Assembly (NCBI GenBank): GCA_015654475.1
Contig: JAATGV010000034.1
Location: forward strand, 1-43,070
Direction of reading: 5' to 3'
From: Actinomycetales bacterium
GTDB lineage: Bacteria; Actinomycetota; Actinomycetes; Actinomycetales; Microbacteriaceae
DNA: 43,070 nucleotides
Under the pieces are notes generated by a model. The model searched no databases and was not told the origin of the DNA. It saw only the letters and a program-made list of their open reading frames with translations. The translations under genes and the position numbers were made by a program. This document shows positions 1 through 7,335 of the stretch, one piece after another; positions within the stretch are counted from its first letter, which is position 1; each line of letters opens with the position of its first letter.

Positions 1-946
1 CGCCGATCATGATCACGTAGATGAAGAAGCCACCGAAGACCAGACCCACGAGAATTGGATAGTTGACCACCCAGTCGTAGGTATTCGCGATGCCAGTCGC
101 GATCCAGTACCCGATAGGCCCGAAGACGAGCATCATCGCTGGAACCATCACGCCAACCGATATCAGCGGTACGAGCAGAAATTGCGTCACCTTGGGCAGG
201 TACTGCTTCAACGCCTTCTCCAAGTACCCGAATGCCCACATGCCCAGCAGCATCGGAATCACCGTGTTGCCGAACGACTGGGCGATGAACGGGATCCCGA
301 ACATCTCCAGCCGGGCCCCGTCAGTTGCCACCGCGACGAGACCGGGTTCAAGCAACGACGCACCGATCAGAGCACCGACATAGGGATTGGCGCCGAACTG
401 CCGGGCTCCGGTGAAGCCTAGGAGTACGGGAAAGAAGTAAATCAGTGCTGTCGGGATCGCCACCATGATCGTGTAGGTGCTCGATGTCGTGGAGAGCCAT
501 CCAAAGTTCGTCGCAAGGGTCAGAAGGCCTTTGATGATACCGACGCTGGCGAGGAGGGGGATGTAAGGCGTGAAGATCGCGGAAATGGTCGCGAGTACGC
601 GATCGACGACTCGCGGCTTCTTTGCTGGTGACACTCGTTCGCCGCCGTCGGTGCTTTGGATCTCGTCGTTGGATGACTCCACTTCGCCGAGCCCATGCAC
701 GCCGGGAACTGCCACAACATCCTTGTAGACGTCGGCAACGTTCATCCCGATGATGACCTGGAACTGCCCTGCCGCTTCCATTATTCCGAGAGACTCGGTC
801 AACGATTCGGCTTTCGCCTTATCGGCGGCCTTGGGGTCGACAAGACGAAAGCGGAGGCGAGTCGCGCAATGCGTAACTCCCGCCACGTTCGCCGCGCCGC
901 CCACCGCGCTGACCAGTTCCTCCGCGTACTTCGTGTGCTGCGCCAT
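1..946 (-). CDS. PTS EIIBC, glucose/sucrose/beta-glucoside family (3' end beyond window)
   Basis: Membrane permease of the phosphoenolpyruvate sugar phosphotransferase system, which phosphorylates a sugar while importing it. Only the first 315 codons lie here; the C-terminus is off the left edge. Residues 1-90 form a IIB domain, with the phospho-cysteine Cys27 in the motif THCATRLRF. After a polar linker (about 90-115) the IIC domain begins with several hydrophobic segments and the family motif GxxxxNPYVGALIGASLL. The IIB-IIC order matches sucrose, trehalose and beta-glucoside permeases; the sugar cannot be told. The ATG at 946 was chosen because the IIB domain starts at once and nothing conserved precedes it. 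It follows the LacI-type gene on the same strand by 432 bp, so it may have its own promoter or leader. Whether a IIA domain is fused at the C-terminus cannot be seen. Confidence 0.9.
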   Translation of the reverse strand, partial: MAQHTKYAEELVSAVGGAANVAGVTHCATRLRFRLVDPKAADKAKAESLTESLGIMEAAGQFQVIIGMNVADVYKDVVAVPGVHGLGEVESSNDEIQSTDGGERVSPAKKPRVVDRVLATISAIFTPYIPLLASVGIIKGLLTLATNFGWLSTTSSTYTIMVAIPTALIYFFPVLLGFTGARQFGANPYVGALIGASLLEPGLVAVATDGARLEMFGIPFIAQSFGNTVIPMLLGMWAFGYLEKALKQYLPKVTQFLLVPLISVGVMVPAMMLVFGPIGYWIATGIANTYDWVVNYPILVGLVFGGFFIYVIMIG

Positions 947-1007
947 CAGAACGCACCGCCGATCACGCCAGTAGCGGCGTCAACAGCACCTGAGGAAAAA
1001 ACTGATA

Positions 1008-1026
1008 GATCTGCCCAATACAGATC
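1008..1026 (-). promoter_or_regulatory. Hairpin with downstream T-run in the PTS leader (attenuator candidate)
   Basis: GATCTG and CAGATC pair across a 7-nt loop. On the minus strand the hairpin is followed after a few bases by six T residues, about 60 nt before the PTS start codon. An alternative pairing exists: ATTGG within the loop can pair with CCAAT about 20 nt upstream on that strand (plus positions 1015-1019 and 1035-1039). This is the form of a leader attenuator, but the stem is only 6 bp and no canonical RAT sequence for a BglG/LicT antiterminator was found. Confidence 0.3.
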
Positions 1027-1275
1027 GATAATGAATTGGACCACTTTGTCCTCCAAACAACACAACCGATGTGCATCAGAAGGCGATAAGCCAGGGGTGC
1101 CATCGATCGTCATCAACCGAAGAGCCAGAGGTCTTGCCTCAAAGAGTGACACCCAGTGGCGGCGAGGCGTTTCTAAGAACGGCCGGCCACGAGGAACTCT
1201 AGCCCATGTCGCGATCCTGAACAAATCGCTTCCTGCGCACTGTTCGGTAGGGAACGGGCGGGACTACGACAAAGG

Positions 1276-1293
1276 ATGCCTCACCGGAGGCAT
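1276..1293. promoter_or_regulatory. 18-bp inverted repeat between lacI-type gene and PTS gene
   Basis: ATGCCTC and GAGGCAT form a perfect 7-bp inverted repeat around a 4-bp centre. It lies 86 bp beyond the stop of the LacI-type gene and 330 bp before the PTS start, with no strong T-run on either side. It could be a weak terminator for the repressor gene or an operator for the PTS gene; the sequence does not decide. Apart from this and the leader hairpin, I see nothing else in the 432-bp gap. Confidence 0.35.
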
Positions 1294-1378
1294 GATCCGA
1301 GTTTTGGATTCGGTTCCTGGTTTATTTGTTTCTTCTCTTTTGCGGGAGAGGTTCGTATGTTCTCAGGCGGCCTCCGCG

Positions 1379-2386
1379 TCACCTGGGGGAGACAGCGGTA
1401 CTATCCCGAACAATCAATCGAGCTGGGATGATTATGTGCCTGTTTGTGACCGTGTTATCCCGCTCTGCAATAATCTGTTGAACCGCGGCTTTTGCTATCT
1501 CCTCGAAAGGCTGACGGATCGTAGTCAACGGTGGCGCAAGGTACGGGGATGGGTAGGTATCGTCATAACCGATCACGGAAAGGTCCTTAGGGATTGAGAG
1601 TCCATGTTCCTGGGCTGCGCGGTACGTGCTTAAGGCAGTGGCGTCATTGAGAGCAAAAATCGCCGTTGGCGGTTCGGGCAATTCCAGCAACTGGTTCGCT
1701 GCCAAGTACCCTGCCTCGGGCTGGTAGTTGCCCGGCCGGATATACGAGGGGTCTATATCGACCTTTGCGGCCTTCAGCGCGGTCTCGAATCCAGAAAAGC
1801 GGGCGCTGGCGGCCTGGGACTCCGAGGGTCCGCTGATGACGCCGAACCGCTTGTGTCCAAGCGCCAGAAGGTGTTGTCCTACCGTGAGGCCTGCGGTCCA
1901 GTTGTCCACGCTCACCGACATCGCCCGAGAATCCAGCTCTCCGATCTGCCCGATAATCACGTGTGGAATTCTTCTGATTTCGAGAAGTCGTTGCTCCTGC
2001 TTCAATGGGCGGTACAAAAGAATGATGACGCCTAGAGGATTTCGATCGAGCACCTTGCTCATAACTGCTGTCGATGTCTTTTTATTGACTTGGGTGATGC
2101 CGATGTTGACGTTGTTGGCCTCAGCGCAGGAGATAACACCCTCCACCACTCGATTCCCGGCGATTTCCTGCAGATGGGGCACAAGTATCTCTATGGTTTG
2201 TGTGACTTTCGTGCTGACGAGCTTCTTGCTGTACCCGAACTCATTCATCGCCTTCTCGACTCGCTCGCGAGTCTCATCCGAAACGTCGTGACGGCCGTTG
2301 ATGACCTTGGAAACCGTAGATGGGGAAACTCCGACCAACCGCGCGAGATCTTCCACGCGCATAGCTTTCCCCGATGCGTCTGCCAT
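1379..2386 (-). CDS. LacI-family transcriptional repressor
   Basis: Sugar-responsive repressor of 335 residues, the usual family length. An N-terminal helix-turn-helix and hinge (residues 9-60) contain VEDLARLVGVSPSTVSKVIN, the LacI recognition signature. The rest is a periplasmic-binding-protein-like effector domain with the typical segments LALGHKRFGVISG and DLSVIGYDD. The ATG at 2386 is preceded on its strand by an AGGAAA-like sequence. It sits between the PTS gene and a divergent nine-gene catabolic operon, so either or both may be targets. Palindromes with a TTCGAA core lie at its own promoter (2440-2456) and at the divergent promoter (2572-2601), which fits auto-regulation plus control of the operon. 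The effector is unknown; a substrate or intermediate of the operon is the simplest guess. Confidence 0.92.
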   Translation of the reverse strand: MADASGKAMRVEDLARLVGVSPSTVSKVINGRHDVSDETRERVEKAMNEFGYSKKLVSTKVTQTIEILVPHLQEIAGNRVVEGVISCAEANNVNIGITQVNKKTSTAVMSKVLDRNPLGVIILLYRPLKQEQRLLEIRRIPHVIIGQIGELDSRAMSVSVDNWTAGLTVGQHLLALGHKRFGVISGPSESQAASARFSGFETALKAAKVDIDPSYIRPGNYQPEAGYLAANQLLELPEPPTAIFALNDATALSTYRAAQEHGLSIPKDLSVIGYDDTYPSPYLAPPLTTIRQPFEEIAKAAVQQIIAERDNTVTNRHIIIPARLIVRDSTAVSPR

Positions 2387-2439
2387 TAACTAGGTTTCCT
2401 GTTCTTGCTGTCGCTACTTGTCGTTCGATCATAGCCGGG

Positions 2440-2456
2440 TTTCGAAAGTTTCGAAA
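2440..2456. promoter_or_regulatory. Candidate LacI-type operator at the repressor promoter
   Basis: TTTCGAAAGTTTCGAAA is two TTTCGAAA palindromes in a row, and also an odd-centred inverted repeat TCGAAA-G-TTTCGA. On the minus strand it overlaps the -35 and spacer of a plausible promoter for the repressor gene whose -10 is TATGAT (plus positions 2428-2433). The position fits auto-repression. Confidence 0.55.
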
Positions 2457-2563
2457 AGCTGAATTGGAGATCTTCGCAGCCCAGCTTGCCCTACTGCTTG
2501 GACTGTTGAGGCGTGCCACTTGCGGGCCATTACCGAGTTCCGGATGAGGGAGTATGCATCCAT

Positions 2564-2592
2564 TTGTGGGCCACGAATATTTCGTGTATCAT
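2564..2592 (+). promoter_or_regulatory. Promoter of the catabolic operon, -35 TTGTGG / -10 TATCAT
   Basis: TTGTGG (2564-2569) and TATCAT (2587-2592) are separated by 17 bp, the optimal spacing. The leader to the first ATG at 2689 is about 90 nt. The spacer is almost exactly filled by one palindrome and the -10 is overlapped by another, so this is probably a repressed promoter. Confidence 0.5.
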
Positions 2593-2601
2593 TCGAATGA
2601 T
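2572..2601. promoter_or_regulatory. Two adjacent palindromic operators over the operon promoter
   Basis: CACGAA-TAT-TTCGTG (2572-2586) fills the -35/-10 spacer, and the perfect 14-bp palindrome ATCATTCGAATGAT (2588-2601) covers the -10 and start region. The latter shares a TTCGAA core with the site beside the repressor gene. A dimeric LacI-family protein bound at either site would block RNA polymerase. Assignment to the neighbouring repressor is inference from position and shared core. Confidence 0.5.
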
Positions 2602-2688
2602 TCGTAAATTGGCTCGCCTCGGCGCCGTCGCAACCAACGTCGGTTGTGGGATCACAAGCTCTCTTGCAATGTCGGAAGGAGAAATCAC

Positions 2689-3720
2689 ATGGTAGCCACC
2701 GGATTTGCCGTACTGTTACTGGCGACACTATTCCAGGGCAGCTTCGGAATCTGTTTCAAGAAGTATCAGCCGTTTTCGTGGGAAGCGTTTTGGGTACTGT
2801 TTTCCATAGTCGGTGTCTTGCTGATGCCGCACATATGGGCATTGATAGGGATAGGTGGCGATTACTTCTCATACTTGGCATCAACGCCCCTGCCACAACT
2901 TCTCGGCGGAGCACTCGCCGGGTTCTTCTGGGGCATTAGTGCTATCTGGTATAGCCGTGCCATCGATATTCTCGGTGTATCCCTGGTCACCGGCATCAAC
3001 CTCGGCTTGTCAAACTTGCTGGGCTCGCTGGTTCCGATGTTCATCTTGGGTACGTACCCATCGCCTTCCACCCTTGTATTGATTCTGGTTGGACAGGCGG
3101 TACTCATGGTTGGCGTCTACTTTCTTTCCCGCGCCGGATTCATGAAGCGGACTGAGATGGGCAACGACGAACACAAGGCCGAAAAGAGCAGCGGCGGCGC
3201 AAAGAGTTCCCTTTTCATGGTTGGCTTCATCATGGCACTCGCCTCCGGCGCCGGATCGGCCGCCATCAATATCGGCGCATCGGCATCCAATGCCCCGGTA
3301 GACCTCGCCGTGGATGCCGGAGTCGACCCGATATTTGCCAGCCTGCTTCAATGGACGGTTGTCTTCGCAGGCGGCTTTGTGGCGAACTTCTTCTACGCTC
3401 TGTACAAACTCATCAAGAACAAGACCTACACGGATTACGTCAAGCCGGGTGCGGCCATTGCATACGGCAAGGTATTGCTTACCTCTTTCGTATGGTTTGC
3501 AGCTCTCGGCCTCTACGGCTTTGCCTCCTCGCTGCTCGGGAGCCTTGGCCCTGTCATCGGCTGGGTCATGTTCAATGGCCTTGCGCTCATCGTCGCAAAC
3601 CTCTGGGGATTCAGAGATGGCGAGTGGAAGGGATTCGTCAGGCCGCGCAACGTCGCACTTATCGGCAACGCGATCATTATCGTCGCACTAATCGTTTTAG
3701 GTGTGAGCAACGGCATATAG
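2689..3720 (+). CDS. RhaT-like sugar:proton symporter (DMT superfamily)
   Basis: Integral membrane transporter of 343 residues with about ten hydrophobic segments, matching the L-rhamnose:H+ symporter family in length and layout. The N-terminal stretch FGICFKKYQPFSWEAFW corresponds to the conserved FKKxxxWSWE region of RhaT. A polar loop at about residues 150-175 divides two halves of five segments. The start ATG at 2689 has GGAAGGAG seven bases upstream; the frame is open further 5' but without a ribosome site. It is the first gene of the operon and the only recognisable transporter in it, so it probably imports the pathway's sugar unphosphorylated. RhaT itself carries rhamnose and lyxose, but no rhamnose isomerase, kinase or aldolase is nearby, so the substrate here is open. 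Confidence 0.85.
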   Translation: MVATGFAVLLLATLFQGSFGICFKKYQPFSWEAFWVLFSIVGVLLMPHIWALIGIGGDYFSYLASTPLPQLLGGALAGFFWGISAIWYSRAIDILGVSLVTGINLGLSNLLGSLVPMFILGTYPSPSTLVLILVGQAVLMVGVYFLSRAGFMKRTEMGNDEHKAEKSSGGAKSSLFMVGFIMALASGAGSAAINIGASASNAPVDLAVDAGVDPIFASLLQWTVVFAGGFVANFFYALYKLIKNKTYTDYVKPGAAIAYGKVLLTSFVWFAALGLYGFASSLLGSLGPVIGWVMFNGLALIVANLWGFRDGEWKGFVRPRNVALIGNAIIIVALIVLGVSNGI

Positions 3721-3747
3721 CCAGGAGAAAACTGACGGAACGGTAGC

Positions 3748-3772
3748 ACGGGATTCATAGGTGCGATCCCGT
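3748..3772 (+). promoter_or_regulatory. Intercistronic hairpin after the permease gene
   Basis: ACGGGAT (3748-3754) and ATCCCGT (3766-3772) form a 7-bp stem with an 11-nt loop in the 123-bp gap between permease and dehydrogenase genes. No T-run follows directly, so an RNA-processing or partial-termination element that sets different transporter and enzyme levels is more likely than a full terminator. Confidence 0.4.
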
Positions 3773-3843
3773 CCCAATTCCTCCAAATAAATAAAATTCG
3801 AGTTTATAGCTGCACATAGAAAGATATTCAAAGGAGAACCATC

Positions 3844-4938
3844 ATGGCAGTTGACAATGTTTCGCGTCTCGAAGAGCTCAACTACGTTCCCGAGATGCCT
3901 GAAAAGCCACGCAACATAGTTTCGATTGGTGCAGGCGGTATCGTTCAAGGATCTCACTATCCGGCGTACAAGCTGGCGGGCTTCCCAGTAAAAGCCGTAT
4001 ATGACCTGTCCCCAGAGGCCGCCAAGAAGGCAGCGAACGCTTTTGACGTTCGTCATGTGGCCTCAACTGTCGAGGAATTGGTCGAGTACGGCAAGCAGTA
4101 CGACGCGATCTTTGACATCGCCACACCAGCGAACGTCATTTGTGAGATTCTCGAGAAGCTTCCGGACGGCAGTGGAGTGCTCATCCAAAAGCCGATGGGG
4201 GAGAGCATCGAAGAGGCGAGGGCAATTCTTGGCCTTTGTAAGAGCAAGAACCTGACCGCCGGCATCAACTTCCAATTACGTCAGGCTCCATACATGCTCG
4301 CCGCTCGTGACCTCGTGAACAGGGGAGTCATCGGCGAGGTTGTCGACATCGATCATCGGCTCATTGGAGCACAACCATGGAACCTGTGGCCATTTCTCTT
4401 CCCGAAGGACCGAGTTGAGATCAACTACCACTCGATCCACTACATCGACAACATTCGCAGCTTCGTCGGTGATCCGAAGACGGTCTACTGCAAGACGATG
4501 CAACATCCGAAGATGCGTGACCTTGCACAGACTCGAACCGCAATCATTATGGATTATGGACCCGACTTGCGCGTGAACCTCCACATCAATTTCAACCACG
4601 ATTACGCCAAGAAGTACCAGGAGTCAATCCTGAAGATCGAAGGTACCGGGGGCGCGATCCGCGTCAAGCTTGGTCTCATGTACGACTACCCCGAAGGAGA
4701 GCCGGACAGCGTCGAGTACATCACCTCTGAAGAGGGCGAGTGGAAGACTTTGCCGGTGCGCGGGAGCTGGTTCAATGAGGCGTTCATCGGCACGATGGGC
4801 GGTTTGATGAAGAAGCTCGATGATCCAAGTTATACGTACATGAACTCGGTTGAGGACGCCTACCACACAATGTGTGTGGTCGAAGCATGTTACAAGTCCA
4901 GTGCCGCGGGCGGCGTCTCGGTCGACTACTCGGAGTAG
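3844..4938 (+). CDS. Gfo/Idh/MocA-family NAD(P)-dependent sugar dehydrogenase
   Basis: Cytosolic oxidoreductase of 364 residues. A Rossmann fold begins near residue 24 with IVSIGAGGIVQGSHYPAY, a GxGxxG-type motif. The family EKP motif appears as QKP with the catalytic Lys116, and the active-site histidines fit YHSIHYID (His196, His199). The family oxidises ring hydroxyls or the anomeric carbon of sugars, inositols and sugar acids. With a mutarotase and a lactone hydrolase in the same operon, oxidation at C1 to a lactone is the best guess, but C3 oxidation, as in some glycoside-cleaving systems, is possible. Start: ATG at 3844 after AAAGGAG. The lactonase gene follows after 9 bp. Confidence 0.88.
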   Translation: MAVDNVSRLEELNYVPEMPEKPRNIVSIGAGGIVQGSHYPAYKLAGFPVKAVYDLSPEAAKKAANAFDVRHVASTVEELVEYGKQYDAIFDIATPANVICEILEKLPDGSGVLIQKPMGESIEEARAILGLCKSKNLTAGINFQLRQAPYMLAARDLVNRGVIGEVVDIDHRLIGAQPWNLWPFLFPKDRVEINYHSIHYIDNIRSFVGDPKTVYCKTMQHPKMRDLAQTRTAIIMDYGPDLRVNLHINFNHDYAKKYQESILKIEGTGGAIRVKLGLMYDYPEGEPDSVEYITSEEGEWKTLPVRGSWFNEAFIGTMGGLMKKLDDPSYTYMNSVEDAYHTMCVVEACYKSSAAGGVSVDYSE

Positions 4939-4947
4939 GGGCTGAAA

Positions 4948-5829
4948 ATGGAGATCATCGACACTCATGTTCACCTCTGGGATCTTGCCAGATTCCGATT
5001 GCCTTGGGTCGAGGGTGCAGGCCCGGTGCTTGAACGCAGTTGGAGCTACCAAGACTTCCTCGATGCACAGAATCCGCAGTCTGGGTACTCGATAAAGAAG
5101 GCGGTTTATATAGAGGTTGATCTAGCTCACGACCAACGAGAGCTGGAGAACTCCTTCGTCGTAGATCTCGTGGCTGATCAGGGCAACGTCTTTACAGGCG
5201 GATGCATTTCCGGAGACCTCACCTCCACTGGCTTCGCAGAATACCTCCTTCCGTGGGCATCGCGGCCGGAGATCAAAGGAGTACGGCAGGCACTTCACGT
5301 ACCTAGCGCCGTTCCAGGCACCTGCTTGACTGAGACGTTCTTGTCGAACGTCAGGCTCCTGGGCGAGCACGGGCTCGTCTTTGAAGGGTGCGTGCGCAAC
5401 CCCGAGCTTGGTGATCTGGCGACGTTGGCATCTGAATGTCCCGACACCACGATCATTGTGGACCATATGGGAATTGTGGATGCTGACGTCGCCGGCAGTG
5501 CCAATCCAGATGCAGATGAGCGCGCCTATTTGCAGGCCTGGCGACGCAACATGACGGCACTCGGCCGTCTTAGCAACACGGTGTGCAAAGTGTCAGGGCT
5601 GAACCCGAGCCAACCTTGGACAGTGGAGACGTTGGGACGTGCGGTGGGGGTTGCCTTGGAGTCTTTCGATTCGGACAGGGTGATCTTCGCCAGCAACTTC
5701 CCTGTTCTGAACGTGGCACTTACTTTCGATGATTGGACAAGGTCGATGCTCACATTTACCGAGGAAATGAACCCAATCGATAGAGAGGCATTTTTTTCAG
5801 GAAATGCGGAGAGAGTCTACAAAATTTAG
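4948..5829 (+). CDS. Amidohydrolase-2 family sugar lactonase
   Basis: TIM-barrel hydrolase of 293 residues in the group that includes L-fucono- and L-rhamnono-lactonases and 2-pyrone-4,6-dicarboxylate lactonase (COG3618 type). The metal motif HxH is at the extreme N-terminus (IIDTHVHLWD, His7 and His9). FEGCVRNPEL and IVDHMGI follow mid-protein. The C-terminal GSDWPV-like motif reads ASNFPV, so the usual aspartate is Asn, a variant known in part of the family. Probable role: opening the lactone made by the upstream dehydrogenase. It begins 9 bp after the dehydrogenase stop with only a weak GGGGCT ribosome site, so translation may be coupled. Confidence 0.85.
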   Translation: MEIIDTHVHLWDLARFRLPWVEGAGPVLERSWSYQDFLDAQNPQSGYSIKKAVYIEVDLAHDQRELENSFVVDLVADQGNVFTGGCISGDLTSTGFAEYLLPWASRPEIKGVRQALHVPSAVPGTCLTETFLSNVRLLGEHGLVFEGCVRNPELGDLATLASECPDTTIIVDHMGIVDADVAGSANPDADERAYLQAWRRNMTALGRLSNTVCKVSGLNPSQPWTVETLGRAVGVALESFDSDRVIFASNFPVLNVALTFDDWTRSMLTFTEEMNPIDREAFFSGNAERVYKI

Positions 5830-5889
5830 CAGATTATGTCGGTTTATGAATATCATATTTTTATATAAGTACGAATAGGAGTTTTCGCA

Positions 5890-6222
5890 ATGTCAACGCA
5901 ACATCCACTCCGCTTTGGGAGCGTCTCTAGAACAGATGGATCCGCAGGATACAAGAAATACAGAGATTTTCACTCTGCTCCATTTGAGGGGGTCAACGAA
6001 ATGATCAAGGCCTGTAACCTTCAGAATTATTCGATCTATTACTATGACGGCCTTCTATTTTCCTACTATGAATACATAGGTGACGACTACGAGGGCGACA
6101 TGGCCAAAATGGCCGCAGATCCCGGTACTCAAAAGTGGTGGGCGGCCGTCGTACCACAGATGAATCCACTTACCAGCGATGGGCCATGGGTGGATATGGA
6201 AGAGGTTTATCACCTCGACTGA
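5890..6222 (+). CDS. L-rhamnose mutarotase-like protein (RhaM/DUF718 family)
   Basis: Small ferredoxin-like-fold protein of 110 residues, the size of RhaM, which interconverts alpha and beta anomers of L-rhamnose. Matching features are the catalytic-type histidine in YRDFHSAPF (His28), the central NYSIYYYDGLLFSYYEY strand pair, the QKWW motif and the C-terminal EVYHLD. Start: ATG at 5890 with AGGAG eight bases upstream. The preceding 60 bp is very A/T-rich. A mutarotase fits a pathway whose dehydrogenase accepts one anomer of a free sugar. Confidence 0.82.
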   Translation: MSTQHPLRFGSVSRTDGSAGYKKYRDFHSAPFEGVNEMIKACNLQNYSIYYYDGLLFSYYEYIGDDYEGDMAKMAADPGTQKWWAAVVPQMNPLTSDGPWVDMEEVYHLD

Positions 6223-6412
6223 GGTAATAATTGATCCCCCTTCTGAATTCTGGCTGGGTATTCTTTTGTTTGCAAACTGAGTGGGTAGAGCCGGTTTGCC
6301 GCTCCCAGCGGATAAGTAGGCTGCTCCGTGTCACAATTCAAAGCGGATATTCCGCAATGGCGTTTCGACACCGGGAATTCGTAAATGAACATGTGAAAGG
6401 AAAGGAAGAACC
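6223..6412 (+). other. 190-bp gap with palindrome GTTTGCAAAC and small hairpin
   Basis: This is the longest gap inside the catabolic operon. It holds a perfect 10-bp palindrome GTTTGCAAAC (6268-6277) and a short hairpin GCGGA-TAT-TCCGC (6342-6354), then AAGGAAAGGAAG as a strong ribosome site for the aldolase. An internal promoter or second operator is possible; neither is proven by the sequence. Confidence 0.4.
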
Positions 6413-7285
6413 ATGGAAGGCCTATACGTCGCCTCAATTGTACCATTCGACGAAGAAGGTAAGGTAAACGATGACAAGGTGCGGGAAATGGCTGAACTGC
6501 AACTGTCGCAGGGGGCAGCCGGATTCTTTGTAGCGGGATCATCCGGAGAGTGCTTCTTGTTGAGCGAGGCGGAACGCCTTCACCTTTTCGAGCTGTTTGC
6601 GGAGTATAAGGATCGTTGCGTCCTTTTTGCACACGTTGGATCGATGGGAACGGATGAGGCGATTCGCTATACGAACAGCGTTGTCGAGATGGGATATCAG
6701 CGTGTGGCGGCTACGCCGCCGTTCTACTTCGGTCATTCCCCCAAGGCAGTCGCTGGGTACTTCGACGATATTGCGGCCGCCGCAGGTCAGGGAATCTTCT
6801 ACTACAACATCCCAATGAACACCCATAGGGCTCTGAATCTTTATGACCCAGACACTCGAGCGATGTTTTCCAGCGGTTCAATCGCAGGGGTGAAGCAGAC
6901 GAATCTTGACCTTTACGAGATGGATCGTCTACGTTCCATCAACCCCGAACTGAAACTTTTCGGCGGATTTGAGAACGAAATGGTCTCATTCCTGGCCATG
7001 GGATGTGAGGGGTTCATCGGGTCCACTTTCAACTTCATGCTTTCCCACTATCTGAAGGTGTTTCAGGCCTACGTCGCAGGGAAAACAGAGGAGGCGCGCA
7101 TACTTCAGGAGAAGGCAAACAACATTATGGAAGTGATCATGGGAGTGGGCTTGTTCCCATCCATCAAACACATCCTCAATCGCCGCGGTGACAATGTGGG
7201 TCAGTTGCGGCGTCCATTCCTCGCACTTTCCGAAGAGGCGAGCCGCCGCGTCGACCAGGTCGTTTCAGAAAACCTGGTCGAGTAG
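6413..7285 (+). CDS. DHDPS/N-acetylneuraminate-lyase family aldolase
   Basis: Class I (Schiff-base) aldolase or dehydratase of 290 residues. Motifs: GSSGE at 42-46 (carboxylate binding), Tyr131 in YYNIP, and the Schiff-base Lys161 in GVKQTNLDLYEM. The C-terminal half (ELKLFGGFENE, GSTFNFM) resembles sialic-acid lyases and 2-keto-3-deoxy-sugar-acid aldolases more than lysine-pathway DHDPS. Expected reaction: cleavage of a 2-keto-3-deoxy acid to pyruvate and an aldehyde. No N-acetylmannosamine kinase or epimerase is nearby, so sialic acid is unlikely. A dehydratase role, as in KDG dehydratase, is the main alternative. Start: ATG at 6413 after AAGGAAGAA. Confidence 0.87.
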   Translation: MEGLYVASIVPFDEEGKVNDDKVREMAELQLSQGAAGFFVAGSSGECFLLSEAERLHLFELFAEYKDRCVLFAHVGSMGTDEAIRYTNSVVEMGYQRVAATPPFYFGHSPKAVAGYFDDIAAAAGQGIFYYNIPMNTHRALNLYDPDTRAMFSSGSIAGVKQTNLDLYEMDRLRSINPELKLFGGFENEMVSFLAMGCEGFIGSTFNFMLSHYLKVFQAYVAGKTEEARILQEKANNIMEVIMGVGLFPSIKHILNRRGDNVGQLRRPFLALSEEASRRVDQVVSENLVE

Positions 7286-7335
7286 TGGCAGCGCGGGTCA
7301 GGAAATCGACTGGGAATTCAGGAGAGGATTAGTCA

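Noticed and set aside
947-1378. RAT-type BglG/LicT antiterminator site
   Set aside because: I looked for the paired GCAG/ACTG and CAAAACC features of a RAT and did not find them; only a generic hairpin with T-run remains.
695-1597. 300-codon open frame on the plus strand across the PTS start and lacI-type 3' end
   Set aside because: It is antisense to two clear genes, has no ribosome site and no family features; a frame shadow.
2689-6222. Classical L-rhamnose or L-fucose operon
   Set aside because: Permease and mutarotase resemble rhamnose proteins, but isomerase, kinase and phosphate aldolase, or the usual acid dehydratase, are missing.
6413-7285. Sialic acid lyase and a sialic acid pathway
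   Set aside because: The aldolase is NAL-like, but no NanE, NanK, sialic acid transporter or sialidase is present and the neighbours fit a lactone pathway.
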